From: Saprospiraceae bacterium
GTDB lineage: Bacteria; Bacteroidota; Bacteroidia; Chitinophagales; Saprospiraceae
Length of the DNA stretch: 46,616 nt
Reading direction: 5' to 3'
NCBI GenBank assembly: GCA_029263015.1
Contig: JAJCYI010000225.1
Span: 1-46,616, forward strand
Both the position numbers and the translations under genes were made by a program. Every line of letters begins with the position of its first letter. The stretch's first letter is position 1. This document shows positions 1-7,538 of this stretch, in pieces. The notes beneath the pieces are model-generated. The model searched no databases and was not told where the DNA came from. It was given only the letters and a program-made list of their open reading frames with translations.

Positions 1-4
1 GACA

Positions 5-115
5 CATTTTTGAGCAGCTCTTTTTCCGATATACTGTGTTAAAAAATAATTCCGTAGCTGGGCTATGCAATGATTTTTTGCCTTGTCTATCGAAAAAATA
101 GTTCACTCAAAAATG
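5..115. repeat. 111-bp imperfect palindrome, MITE-like
   Basis: The ends CATTTTTGAG (5-14) and CTCAAAAATG (106-115) are perfect inverted repeats. Inner blocks are symmetric about position 60: the AAAAAAT run at 41-47 faces ATTTTTT at 73-79, and TAGC at 55-58 faces GCTA at 62-65. The apex reads CCGTAGCTGGGCTATG (52-67) and resembles those of two other elements here (about 208-225, and the minus strand near 12250). It could be a non-autonomous mobile element or a structured RNA. Confidence 0.6.
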
Positions 116-165
116 ACGATTATTTAAGTCAAGGTACTTAGTCTTTCACAAATAACAAATTGGAA

Positions 166-270
166 TACGAAAAAATCTTTTTCCTCCTGAAAAACGAATT
201 TTTTAAGCCCGTAACTGGGGCTATGAACTGAAAAAATTAATTCCTCAGAAGGAAAAATCTAATTTTCATA
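166..270. repeat. Imperfect palindrome, second copy of the CCGTARCT-apex family
   Basis: TTTTTCCTCCTGA (178-190) pairs with TCAGAAGGAAAAA (245-257) with one mismatch. AGCCC (206-210) faces GGGCT (218-222) near the apex. The apex CCGTAACTGGGGCTATG (209-225) closely matches the one at 52-67. The outer limits are approximate because pairing weakens outside 178-257. Confidence 0.5.
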
Positions 271-305
271 TCCTCAATTCTTATTTATGAACAAGACTAA
301 TAAAC

Positions 306-332
306 TTGGAATGTATAATTGTGTTACTTTTG
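306..332 (+). promoter_or_regulatory. Promoter of the PIN toxin-antitoxin pair
   Basis: TTG at 306-308 and TACTTTTG at 325-332 match the Bacteroidota -33 (TTG) and -7 (TAnnTTTG) elements with a 16-bp gap. The -7 box ends 20 bp before the ATG at 353, giving a very short 5' leader. Confidence 0.55.
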
Positions 333-352
333 TGGAATAAATCTAAATAAGC

Positions 353-580
353 ATGGGACTTCAAGCAACTGGATTAAGTAATTTACAAATTGAGCTTTTG
401 AAACTTTATTCGAACAATCTTCCTGAAAAGCAATTGCTCGAAATAAAGCTGTTGCTGGCAAATTACTTTGCAGAACAAGCAACCGAAGCAATGGACAAAG
501 TTTGGGCGGAAAAAAACCTCACGGAGCAGGACATGATAAACTGGACAAATGAACACAACCGTATTAAAAGTCGTCCTTGA
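353..580 (+). CDS. Putative antitoxin partner of PIN toxin
   Basis: A small 75-residue protein with no signal peptide or membrane segment. It is mostly helical in composition, with a central segment rich in Leu, Glu and Ala (about 28-50) and a polar C-terminus. The PIN-domain gene starts inside its 3' end (32-bp overlap), an arrangement typical of type II toxin-antitoxin pairs in which the first small gene encodes the antitoxin. Small proteins of this kind commonly precede COG1569-type PIN toxins in Bacteroidota. No DNA-binding motif is obvious, so the antitoxin role rests on position and size. The start follows a good promoter at 306-332. Confidence 0.7.
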   Translation: MGLQATGLSNLQIELLKLYSNNLPEKQLLEIKLLLANYFAEQATEAMDKVWAEKNLTEQDMINWTNEHNRIKSRP

Positions 581-983
581 CATCAATATCCTAATTGCAA
601 TCATCGGCAGAAAGTCCCCGTTTCGCTGGATTTTTGATTGCATCCTCCAAGGCCAAATAACTCTTTGCATAACTACCGAAATATTACTCGAATACCGTGA
701 AATATTGGAAAGAAAGAACGGCAGGGAGGTTGCTGAAAATGTGGTGAATTTCATTATTGCAAATCCTAACACCAAAAAAACTGAAGTATTTTATAACTTC
801 CTTTTGATTACCAAAGATGAAGATGATAATAAATATGTTGACTGTGCAATAGCATCTGACGCTGTTTGCTTGGTCTCGAATGATAGCCATTTCAAAATTT
901 TAAATAAAATCTCATTTCCAAAAGTTCATTGGCTTACATTGAGTGAATTTGAGGAAAAATATAAACCGCTATTAATTAATTAA
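549..983 (+). CDS. PIN-domain toxin, COG1569-like putative ribonuclease
   Basis: A 144-residue PIN-domain protein, the expected size for a VapC-like toxin of the COG1569 type. Acidic residues expected for the metal-dependent RNase site are visible: Asp11 in VLDINIL, Glu44 in TTEILLEY, Asp98 in the DNKYVDCAIAS segment and Asp112 in SNDSHF. PIN toxins of this type cleave RNA and are held inactive by the protein encoded upstream. The gene overlaps that partner by 32 bp, suggesting translational coupling, and stops 2 bp before the Nfu gene, so all three could share a transcript. The target RNA cannot be inferred. Confidence 0.85.
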   Translation: MNTTVLKVVLDINILIAIIGRKSPFRWIFDCILQGQITLCITTEILLEYREILERKNGREVAENVVNFIIANPNTKKTEVFYNFLLITKDEDDNKYVDCAIASDAVCLVSNDSHFKILNKISFPKVHWLTLSEFEEKYKPLLIN

Positions 984-985
984 AC

Positions 986-1594
986 ATGGATACCGCAACC
1001 ACATCCCCCGTGATGTTATACACCGAACAAACCCCAAATCCAGAATCGCTCAAATTTGTGACCAACCGAATGTTGTACCGAGGCACAGCAGATTTTAGGG
1101 TAGAAAGCTTGGCCCGGGACTGGTCGCCCTTGGCCACAGCACTGTTCGACCTTGCTTTTGTGAACGGCGTTTATATCACCAATAATTTTGTGACCATTAC
1201 AAAGGAGTTCAACTATGAATGGGCAGACATCATGCTCAAGTTGAAAGATTTTATCAAAAAGTATGTGGAAGAAGGTGGTGAAATCATCAAAGATGGCTTT
1301 GCGGACGAAATGGCAAAAAACCAAGCCAAGCAAGCCGAAGAGCAGTTCACAGGTGAAGATGGTGAAATAGCAAAAAAGATCAAGGAACTCATCGACACTT
1401 ATGTGAAACCTGCTGTCGAAATGGACGGGGGGAATATTGAGTTTAAAGCTTTTGACAAAGGAAAAGTGTATGTCGTCATGCAAGGCTCTTGCAGTGGCTG
1501 CCCCTCCTCTTCCGTTACCTTAAAATCAGGAATCGAAGGTATGCTAAAACGCATGGTGCCAGAAGTAGAAGAAGTTGTTCAGGAAATGGGGTAA
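986..1594 (+). CDS. Nfu-type iron-sulfur cluster scaffold protein
   Basis: A 202-residue two-domain protein. Residues about 10-95 match the Nfu/NifU N-terminal domain (TPNPESLKF near the start), and residues about 128-200 match the NifU-like C-terminal domain with the CSGC motif (Cys169 and Cys172) that holds a cluster at a dimer interface. Nfu proteins carry and deliver iron-sulfur clusters to client enzymes. A charged linker (about 96-127) joins the domains. The ATG lies 2 bp after the PIN toxin stop, so the gene may be read from the toxin-antitoxin promoter, though an internal promoter cannot be excluded. A strong hairpin terminator follows at 1709-1749. Confidence 0.93.
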   Translation: MDTATTSPVMLYTEQTPNPESLKFVTNRMLYRGTADFRVESLARDWSPLATALFDLAFVNGVYITNNFVTITKEFNYEWADIMLKLKDFIKKYVEEGGEIIKDGFADEMAKNQAKQAEEQFTGEDGEIAKKIKELIDTYVKPAVEMDGGNIEFKAFDKGKVYVVMQGSCSGCPSSSVTLKSGIEGMLKRMVPEVEEVVQEMG

Positions 1595-1606
1595 GCGAAA
1601 ATGGTG

Positions 1607-1641
1607 ATTGATAATTGATAATTGATAATTGATAATTGATT
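1607..1641. repeat. Tandem 7-bp repeat (ATTGATA)n
   Basis: Four perfect ATTGATA units plus a fifth ending in T run from 1607 to 1641, right after the Nfu gene. Related units in the opposite orientation lie at 1751-1792, so the two tracts flank the terminator as a long AT-rich inverted repeat. Confidence 0.8.
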
Positions 1642-1708
1642 TTATTCATAAACACCTAACAATGTTTCGATTGCGATAATCAATTTTTATTTCGGCGAAT
1701 TTATCATA

Positions 1709-1749
1709 TAAAAAGGGTGTCTTGTTCTGAATACAAGACACCCTTTTTA
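1709..1749. terminator. Bidirectional terminator between nfu and the prohibitin-like gene
   Basis: A perfect 17-bp stem (1709-1725 with 1733-1749) around a 7-nt loop contains the core GGGTGTCTTGT and ends in A/T runs on both sides. It therefore works as an intrinsic terminator in either direction, and it sits between convergent genes. Confidence 0.88.
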
Positions 1750-1750
1750 A

Positions 1751-1792
1751 TTTCTAATTTCTAATTTCTAATTATCAATTATCAATTATCAA
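1751..1792. repeat. Tandem 7-bp repeats TTTCTAA x3 and TTATCAA x3
   Basis: Three TTTCTAA units (1751-1771) are followed by three TTATCAA units (1772-1792) and end just outside the stop codon of the prohibitin-like gene. TTATCAA is the inverted form of the units at 1607-1641. Confidence 0.75.
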
Positions 1793-1796
1793 TTAT

Positions 1797-2612
1797 TTAA
1801 TTCCCCCCCAAAATCAACGGCAACCCTCCATCGCCGCCACCAACTACGATGACTTTAGTGTTCGGTGACTCCGCTAATTTTATGGTCGCTTCAATCCCTT
1901 TGTCTTTTAAGATGTTGCTAGTCAAACTGGCATTCAATATCCGGTTGGATTCAGCCTTACCTCTCGCCTGTATAATTACCCGTTCAGCTTCTTTGCTCTC
2001 TTGCTGGAGGATGTATTCGTATTTTAAAGCTGCTTGTTCGGCCTGTATTTTTTCCTCAATGGCATCTACTACCCTAGTGGGCAAGGCAATATCGCGGATG
2101 AGGGTGGCTTTCAAAGTAATGAAGTTTTTGATCAGGCTGGATTCTATATCTTCTGTAATCATCGCTTGCACTTCTTCCCGCTTGGTGGAGTACAATTCCT
2201 CCGGCTGGAAGCGGCCAATCACTTTACGCACAGCCGCCCGTACTTCCGGACGCACGAGCGAGTTGAGGTATTCTTTGCCAAAATTTTCGTGCAGGTCGCC
2301 AATTTCGCCAAAAGTCGGGTGTACACGGACAGTCACGTCCACGTTAATGTTCAAGCCATTGCTGGAGAGTACTTCCATTTCCTCTTCCAATTGTTTCTCC
2401 CGCACATCATAAACGTACATGTTGTTCCAAGGTGCAATGACATGAAACCCTGGTTGATATATATTGCCTTTGTCCAATCCTGTTGAAAATGGGCGGAAGA
2501 TCACACCTCTTTCCCCAGCATCAATGGTCAAGAAAGTAGAACTCGTCAATATCATAAAAAGGAAAAAGCCGACAACGGCAATGGCAATGGTAGGTGCAAA
2601 TTTCTTATTCAT
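1797..2612 (-). CDS. Prohibitin-family SPFH/Band 7 membrane protein
   Basis: A 271-residue protein with one N-terminal transmembrane segment (about 6-28), then an SPFH/Band 7 domain containing the typical phrase IDAGERGVIFRPFSTG and a long Glu/Ala/Lys-rich helical stretch (about 190-235). This is the usual prohibitin architecture and length. Prohibitin-like proteins form large ring assemblies on the inner membrane and modulate membrane proteases such as FtsH. The start at 2612 was preferred over an in-frame ATG at 2663 because it puts the membrane anchor at the N-terminus. The C-terminus is Gly-rich (VVVGGGDGGLPLILGGN). The gene is convergent with nfu and shares its terminator. Confidence 0.9.
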   Translation of the reverse strand: MNKKFAPTIAIAVVGFFLFMILTSSTFLTIDAGERGVIFRPFSTGLDKGNIYQPGFHVIAPWNNMYVYDVREKQLEEEMEVLSSNGLNINVDVTVRVHPTFGEIGDLHENFGKEYLNSLVRPEVRAAVRKVIGRFQPEELYSTKREEVQAMITEDIESSLIKNFITLKATLIRDIALPTRVVDAIEEKIQAEQAALKYEYILQQESKEAERVIIQARGKAESNRILNASLTSNILKDKGIEATIKLAESPNTKVIVVGGGDGGLPLILGGN

Positions 2613-2923
2613 GTTCTGTTTTGTTTTTTGACTAGCAAAAAGGCAAAATTTGGGTTTAGGCATTTACAAATCTAACTTTCGCTTATGTTCATTATTGTTT
2701 CTAAAAACACAATTTGGTGAGACCTTACTTTTTACTTTTGCCTTCGTACTTTTTATTTTACTAAATCAATGTCGTAAAGCTAATGAATTTAACGGAAGAA
2801 ATGTTTTCGATTATTGATAAATGCCCGAATATAAAAGACAACCATCCTGAAAACTTCTGCGATCTTTGCGTTGAAGTTGTATAGACTTTTTATGAAAACA
2901 AGTATTTCTGTAAATTTTCACCC

Positions 2924-3961
2924 GTGCAATTTTTCCATCTCTACATCCTATGCTACCTTTTTTGCCTGAGCGGTCATTTGGCTTCAGCACAGGTTAATTT
3001 CCCAGAACCCCTTGCCGAACCAGTAAAATTAGCCCCAGTAAAATTCCTTTCACTTGAACCAGCTTCTACTTTCGACAAAAGAAGGTTTTGGGCAAGTGCC
3101 AGTACGGGGGCAGCCCTATACACCACCGCATCCATAGCGATGTGGCATGCTTGGTACCAGGACTACCCCATAACCGGGTTTCATAGTTTCAACGACATGA
3201 AAGAATGGCGAGGTATGGACAAGGCCGGCCATTTCCACGCAGCGTTTGTCCAAACCAATTACACTTTCCAGGGTGCACGATGGACAGGAATGAAGCGGCG
3301 CAAAGCCATGTGGACTGCCGCTGGGGTTGCATTTGGGATTCAGGCAACCATTGAAGTCATGGATGGTTTTTCTGAAAAATGGGGTTTTTCTGCTGGTGAT
3401 CTGGCATTCAATACTTTGGGGATTGGTCTTTTTATGGCGCAGGAAACAGCTTGGCAGGATCAGCGCATATTATTAAAAGTTTCGAGTACGCAACCCAACT
3501 ATCCGACTACTCCAATTTACTCAGTAGATGGGGGACACCAAAGCAGCCTCAAGGAAAGGGCAAACGAACTGTATGGGAGTGAACCGACAGAGACGTTTTT
3601 GAAAGATTATAATGCAATGACCATCTGGGCTTCGTTCAACCCACGTTCATTTATGAGCAATGAAAATGGTAGGTTCCCCCAGTGGCTCAACCTTGCGATT
3701 GGGGTAGGTGCAAACAATATTTATGGGGGTTTTGGGAATACCTGGACTACCCAGGAAGGCATCGAATTTGTCCTTGACAAGGACGCTTATCCCCGCCAGC
3801 AACAATTTTACTTTGCTCCCGATATTGACTTGAGTCGCATTCCAACTCGCCACCGCTGGCTGAAGGTAGCACTTGGTGTATTGAACTGGATCAAAGTCCC
3901 TTCGCCCATCTTGGAATTCAACTCGAACGGGAAGATGGTTTTCCATCCTTTTTATTGGTAA
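2924..3961 (+). CDS. Secreted/periplasmic DUF2279 (YfiM-like) protein
   Basis: A 345-residue protein with a signal peptide (about 1-22, ending ASA-Q). Residues about 50-185 match DUF2279, with MDKAGHF at 98-104 and the region EVMDGFSEKWGFSAGDLAFN at 144-163. Segments at about 55-72 and 128-142 are moderately hydrophobic. The C-terminal part (about 215-345) has no family I recognise. The function of DUF2279 is not established; related proteins are predicted to be periplasmic or outer-membrane associated. The gene stands alone, flanked by AT-rich intergenic DNA. Confidence 0.75.
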   Translation: MQFFHLYILCYLFCLSGHLASAQVNFPEPLAEPVKLAPVKFLSLEPASTFDKRRFWASASTGAALYTTASIAMWHAWYQDYPITGFHSFNDMKEWRGMDKAGHFHAAFVQTNYTFQGARWTGMKRRKAMWTAAGVAFGIQATIEVMDGFSEKWGFSAGDLAFNTLGIGLFMAQETAWQDQRILLKVSSTQPNYPTTPIYSVDGGHQSSLKERANELYGSEPTETFLKDYNAMTIWASFNPRSFMSNENGRFPQWLNLAIGVGANNIYGGFGNTWTTQEGIEFVLDKDAYPRQQQFYFAPDIDLSRIPTRHRWLKVALGVLNWIKVPSPILEFNSNGKMVFHPFYW

Positions 3962-4095
3962 AAAAAATGAGTAGATTTGTCACCCGAAGGCTTGGAAAAC
4001 AAATAAAATTTTGCTTTTTTCGCAAGACCTTATAAATAATAATCGCAAATTACCCCTTCTGCAAAATTTTAAAATAAAAAAATGGCTATTAGGGG

Positions 4096-4126
4096 TTGAC
4101 TTTTAATAAAACAATTAAAACTTTTG
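4096..4126 (+). promoter_or_regulatory. Candidate promoter of the DksA-like gene
   Basis: TTGAC starts at 4096 and AACTTTTG (4119-4126) matches the TAnnTTTG -7 box except at its first base. An 8-bp inverted repeat, TTTGCAGT (4123-4130) and ACTGCAAA (4147-4154), overlaps the predicted transcription start and could be a 5' hairpin or an operator. Confidence 0.4.
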
Positions 4127-4220
4127 CAGTACAAAAATGTATAGTAACTGCAAATTTTAGATGCAGTCAAATTGTAAACCCCATTAAAAATCAATTATTA
4201 ACCAAAATCGAAAGTAATTA

Positions 4221-4640
4221 ATGGCAAACAAAACCACTAATCATATTAATAGGTACTCAGATAAACACCTAGAAGAATTTAAGGTAATTCTTGACAAGAA
4301 GCTGGTCAAAGCTCAAGATGAATTAAAATACTATGAAGAACAAATCCTTGAGATAACCGCCAACAGTGGCGACGACCACGGGGGGGATTGGATGGACGAC
4401 AGCAATACCAACAATGACATGGAGTTCCTGAACGACATGGCCATCCGCCAAAGGAAACTCATCAATGACGTCCAAAATGCGCTGGTCAGAATCGAGAACA
4501 AATCTTATGGCATTTGTGTCGTTACTGGCGATCTCATCGACAAACGCCGCTTGAAGGTGCAGCCCATCGCAACAAAAAGTGTTGCCGTGAAAAATGCCAG
4601 GCCAGCACCAATACCAAAGCACAACCGAAGTATAAAATAA
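4221..4640 (+). CDS. TraR/DksA-family protein without zinc-finger cysteines
   Basis: A 139-residue protein. The N-terminal half (about 12-95) is a predicted coiled-coil hairpin with an acidic stretch around 50-70. The C-terminal part matches the DksA/TraR globular domain (SYGICVVTGDLIDKRRL, 96-112). Only one cysteine (Cys99) remains of the four that bind zinc in classical DksA, so the fold is probably metal-free; this form is common in Bacteroidota. DksA-like proteins bind RNA polymerase through its secondary channel, usually together with ppGpp, and alter transcription initiation. A regulatory role is inferred from family only. Confidence 0.85.
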   Translation: MANKTTNHINRYSDKHLEEFKVILDKKLVKAQDELKYYEEQILEITANSGDDHGGDWMDDSNTNNDMEFLNDMAIRQRKLINDVQNALVRIENKSYGICVVTGDLIDKRRLKVQPIATKSVAVKNARPAPIPKHNRSIK

Positions 4641-4958
4641 GATATTCTGGGCAGGAATTGTTGTGGATAAACGGAGATTGAGGCTGCGCCCAAACCAAAC
4701 AGATACTCACTCGAACTCCATCCGACCATATGTCGGACGTAAAGAACCACCTCTAGGGTGTCGGGCAACCTATAACAATTCCTCCTATCTCCATGCCGGG
4801 CACCCTTTTTTAGTTTTGAGTTGGTTTGTTATTAAGTTAGAGGGTTTCTGAGTTTACATTACCTGAAAAGCCTAAAAACACATTCTCCAACCACACAACC
4901 GACTGATTTTCAACGCCTTGATTGCCCCGCTCATCACTCTCAACTCATCACTTAGCTA
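4641..4958. other. Non-coding gap with a weak terminator-like hairpin
   Basis: No convincing gene is seen. GGGTG at 4756-4760 begins an imperfect stem with TGCCGGGCACCC, followed by six T residues (4805-4810). With a loop of more than 20 nt this would be a weak plus-strand terminator for the DksA-like gene. A short palindrome, TCCGAC-CATAT-GTCGGA, lies near 4720-4737. Confidence 0.4.
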
Positions 4959-6221
4959 CTATCTCAACTTCTCCAAATCCACTTTTCCCAGCATCAGCCT
5001 AATCCAGAAAAGAGGATTCAATGCCTTTTTGCGCACTTCCAAGTCGATATACATCAGTGAAATGAGGTCAATCAACGTTCGGTTGCGAGACACCCAATTA
5101 GCGGTCAGGTTGACCAACCAGGGTCTGGCCATCATTTTTTGCAAACTGTAACTAAGCTGCATTTCTTTGCCCAGCACTCGGGCCACCCTCACATCATACG
5201 CTTTCATAAATTGAGCGGAAAAGTCATTTTCTGCCAAGCATTCCTGCACCTGTTCAGCGGCGATAAACCCACTGTATATGGCATTGCCGATGCCCTCACC
5301 GCTCAATGGATCAATCAAATGCCCTGCATCTCCAACCAACATAAAGTGATCGCCTGATATTTGCCTTTTTTTCGACCCCAAAGGCAGGCCAAAACCTGTG
5401 ACTTTGCCTTCCAGTTCAGCATCTTTAAAGCGCTCTTTCAAAATTGGGTGGGTACTCAACACCCTGTTCAGGCCATCCCTCAAATTGAATTTTTTACGGC
5501 TGATATAGTCGCTGCGCATACCAACACCCACATTCGCATATCCACCTGGGAGGGGGAAAATCCAAAAGTATCCGGGATTGATTTCCTTCAAAAAATGCAG
5601 TTCAATGAACCTATCGGGGTGCATGCCTTGAACATTTTTATAATAGGCCCGGACTGCTCCGGCATGGTGTTTTGGGTCTTTTTCCAAACCTGCAAAATGG
5701 CGTGAAAAATTGGAATTCGCACCATTCGCCACAATCAGCAGCCGCGCATTTATCTGAAACGCCTTCGTCTTGCTGTAAAGCTGAAAACCTTCCGTCGTTT
5801 TTTGGTATCCGTCAATAGCAGTGTTTTCAAAAAAAAGGATGTCCTCCCTCTTTTTAACTTCCTCAATCAGAAAGTTATCAAAGTCTATTCGTTTGCAAAC
5901 AAAACCCTGCTTGGGGTCATTCTGCACGTCATATTTTGGATGGAATGGAACGTCAATTTCTTTATTGTTGGGAGAGACAAAACGAATACCCCAAATATCG
6001 GTTTGCAGGTGGGTAGCAGTTTCAAACTGCTGCATGATAGTGGGATCGATTCGACTGAGAATGGTGGCAGCTTTACCACTAATGGCATCACCACAAATTT
6101 TGTCACGGGGGAAAACGGCTTTGTCAACCAGCACGCATGAAATTCCTAAGTGACTCAATTTCAGTGCAGTAGCAGCACCCCCTGGGCCAGCACCAACAAT
6201 ACAGACTTCTGTTTCGATCAT
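4959..6221 (-). CDS. Geranylgeranyl reductase-family FAD-dependent oxidoreductase
   Basis: A 420-residue flavoprotein. The N-terminal dinucleotide-binding motif GAGPGG (10-15) is followed by the DKICGDAISG segment (40-49) typical of the geranylgeranyl reductase family, and the second FAD motif GDAGHLIDPLSGEGIGNA lies at 297-314. Family members reduce isoprenoid double bonds or act on related lipids and polyketides; the substrate here is unknown, with menaquinone or isoprenoid-lipid metabolism being possibilities. MazG starts 11 bp upstream on the same strand, so the two are probably co-transcribed. Confidence 0.87.
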   Translation of the reverse strand: MIETEVCIVGAGPGGAATALKLSHLGISCVLVDKAVFPRDKICGDAISGKAATILSRIDPTIMQQFETATHLQTDIWGIRFVSPNNKEIDVPFHPKYDVQNDPKQGFVCKRIDFDNFLIEEVKKREDILFFENTAIDGYQKTTEGFQLYSKTKAFQINARLLIVANGANSNFSRHFAGLEKDPKHHAGAVRAYYKNVQGMHPDRFIELHFLKEINPGYFWIFPLPGGYANVGVGMRSDYISRKKFNLRDGLNRVLSTHPILKERFKDAELEGKVTGFGLPLGSKKRQISGDHFMLVGDAGHLIDPLSGEGIGNAIYSGFIAAEQVQECLAENDFSAQFMKAYDVRVARVLGKEMQLSYSLQKMMARPWLVNLTANWVSRNRTLIDLISLMYIDLEVRKKALNPLFWIRLMLGKVDLEKLR

Positions 6222-6232
6222 TTTGGGTTATT

Positions 6233-7042
6233 CTAAACTTTAGCTTTCGCCTCGTTCCACAAATCATCCATTTCTTCTAAGCTCATTTCGGTGAGGTTTC
6301 TGGGTGCGTTTTTTTCGATGAATTCAAAGCGAGCTTTGAATTTTTTATTCACTCGTTCAAGGGCTGTCTCAGGTTCAATGTCGAGGAAACGGGCATAATT
6401 GATGAGTGAAAAAAGCACATCTCCAAACTCTTCTTCTTTTTTCTCTTGCGAAAAATTATTGTCCACTGCTTCCCGTAATTCTCCGATTTCTTCTTCTACC
6501 TTTTCCCAAACCTGTTCAGTCGTTTCCCACTCAAACCCAACTTGTGCTGTTTTTTGCTGCATCCGCCAAGCTTTCACCAAAGCCGGCAACGAATTGGGGA
6601 CACCTTCCAACAGCGACTTTTTGCCCTCTTTCAATTTGAGCTGCTCCCAGTTCTTTTTCACTTCTTCCTCGTCAGCCACTTCAACCTCCCCGTACACATG
6701 CGGATGGCGTTTCACCAATTTATCAGAAATACCGTGGAGGGCATCGCCAATATTCCAAGCCCCAAGCTCCTCCGCTATTTTAGCATAAAAAACCATGTGG
6801 AGCATAATGTCACCCGTTTCTTCCTTGATGCCATCCAGGTCGCCTTTGATGATTTCGTCGGCCAGTTCGTAGGTCTCTTCAATAGTCAGGTTGCGGAGGC
6901 TTTCAGAAGTTTGTTTCCGATCCCAGGGGCATTTTTCACGAAGGTCGTCCATGATTCGCAGCAGGCGGGAGAAGGCTTCCAGTTTGTAGGCTTGGTGAGT
7001 TGTACTGGGGCGGGGTTCAATGGTATTCGTTTTTGCAGTCAT
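6233..7042 (-). CDS. mazG: Nucleoside triphosphate pyrophosphohydrolase MazG
   Basis: A 269-residue protein with two MazG-type all-alpha repeats. The first carries the metal-binding motif EETYE (55-59) and EETGD (74-78), and the second contains EEIGELREAV and EEFGDVLFSLINYARF near residues 185-225. KCPWDRKQT near residue 40 is a hallmark of the family. The enzyme hydrolyses (d)NTPs to monophosphate and pyrophosphate, which cleans up abnormal nucleotides and can lower ppGpp. The start at 7042 was preferred over an upstream in-frame ATG at 7099 because the family similarity begins after it. It heads a likely two-gene operon with the flavoprotein at 4959-6221. Confidence 0.93.
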   Translation of the reverse strand: MTAKTNTIEPRPSTTHQAYKLEAFSRLLRIMDDLREKCPWDRKQTSESLRNLTIEETYELADEIIKGDLDGIKEETGDIMLHMVFYAKIAEELGAWNIGDALHGISDKLVKRHPHVYGEVEVADEEEVKKNWEQLKLKEGKKSLLEGVPNSLPALVKAWRMQQKTAQVGFEWETTEQVWEKVEEEIGELREAVDNNFSQEKKEEEFGDVLFSLINYARFLDIEPETALERVNKKFKARFEFIEKNAPRNLTEMSLEEMDDLWNEAKAKV

Positions 7043-7085
7043 TTTCGCTAATTTTGCAGCAGAATGAATTTGGGGCAAAGGTAAG

Positions 7086-7210
7086 TGGACTTTTGACATT
7101 AGACATATAGATGTTAGACATTAGAATTCTGAAAATAAATGGCATCTGATTGTCAATGATTCACAAAAATTTTTACGCTACTTCATCCAAAATCTAATGT
7201 CAAAAATCCA
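7086..7210. repeat. Inverted repeat element, 18-bp arms
   Basis: TGGACTTTTGACATTAGA (7086-7103) and its inverted copy at 7193-7210 match at 17 of 18 positions and enclose 89 bp. The left arm is followed by repeats of TTAGACAT. The element fills most of the divergent mazG/NqrM-like intergenic region, and the left arm also lies within the possible longer mazG reading frame. Confidence 0.5.
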
Positions 7211-7258
7211 GTAAACTTACTCATCTGGTCTTTGTTTTGATTTAAAACATTTTTCAAA

Positions 7259-7477
7259 ATGGAATTTCTAAAAGTATTCTTCGCCATATTTTCCTTTTTC
7301 CTCTTGGCTTTTGCCATGATTAACATCAGCTATATCATCAAGAAACGCGAGTTCCGTGGCAGCTGCTCGACCAATAACCCAATGTTGAGCGATGAATTTG
7401 GCTCTTGCTCCGTATGTGGAAAAACTGCCGATGAAGCTTGTAAAATGCCTGAAGTGGATGGTGGGAAGGGAAATTGA
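7259..7477 (+). CDS. Small NqrM-like membrane protein
   Basis: A 72-residue protein with one N-terminal transmembrane segment (about 4-26), then a cytoplasmic Cys-containing tail: FRGSC (Cys36), GSCSVCGK (Cys50, Cys53) and EACKMP (Cys62). The layout resembles NqrM (DUF539), which is needed for maturation of the sodium-translocating NADH:quinone reductase, probably in metal delivery. The similarity is limited to the membrane anchor and Cys-rich tail, and no nqr genes are in the window. It could instead be an unrelated small metal-binding membrane protein. Confidence 0.6.
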   Translation: MEFLKVFFAIFSFFLLAFAMINISYIIKKREFRGSCSTNNPMLSDEFGSCSVCGKTADEACKMPEVDGGKGN

Positions 7478-7528
7478 AATTAGAAATTGAGAAATTGCTG
7501 GAAACGGAATTTCTCAATTTCTAATTTC
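7476..7528. terminator. Repeat-built hairpin between convergent genes
   Basis: A perfect 21-bp inverted repeat (7476-7496 with 7508-7528, 11-nt loop) is made of AATTAGAAATTGAG-type units. It lies between the stops of the NqrM-like gene (7477) and the histidine kinase (7539). The AT-rich stem may act as a bidirectional terminator. Confidence 0.55.
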
Positions 7529-7538
7529 CAGTCCCAAA

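Larger units (their letters stand above)
1..352. other. Non-coding region with two imperfect palindromes and a promoter
   Basis: No convincing gene starts in this stretch. It holds two imperfect palindromes (5-115 and about 166-270, listed separately) followed by an AT-rich leader with a Bacteroidota-type promoter at 306-332 that reads into the PIN toxin-antitoxin pair. The element at 5-115 lies at the window edge, so its outer boundary is uncertain. Confidence 0.6.

Noticed and set aside
383-775. Minus-strand open frame over the toxin-antitoxin pair
   Set aside because: It overlaps two well-supported plus-strand genes and has no recognisable domain.
1607-1792. Tandem repeats as a CRISPR array
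   Set aside because: The units are 7 bp and contiguous without spacers, and no cas genes are present.
4663-4851. 62-codon plus-strand open frame after the DksA-like gene
   Set aside because: Its composition is not protein-like, and it spans a terminator-like hairpin and a short palindrome.
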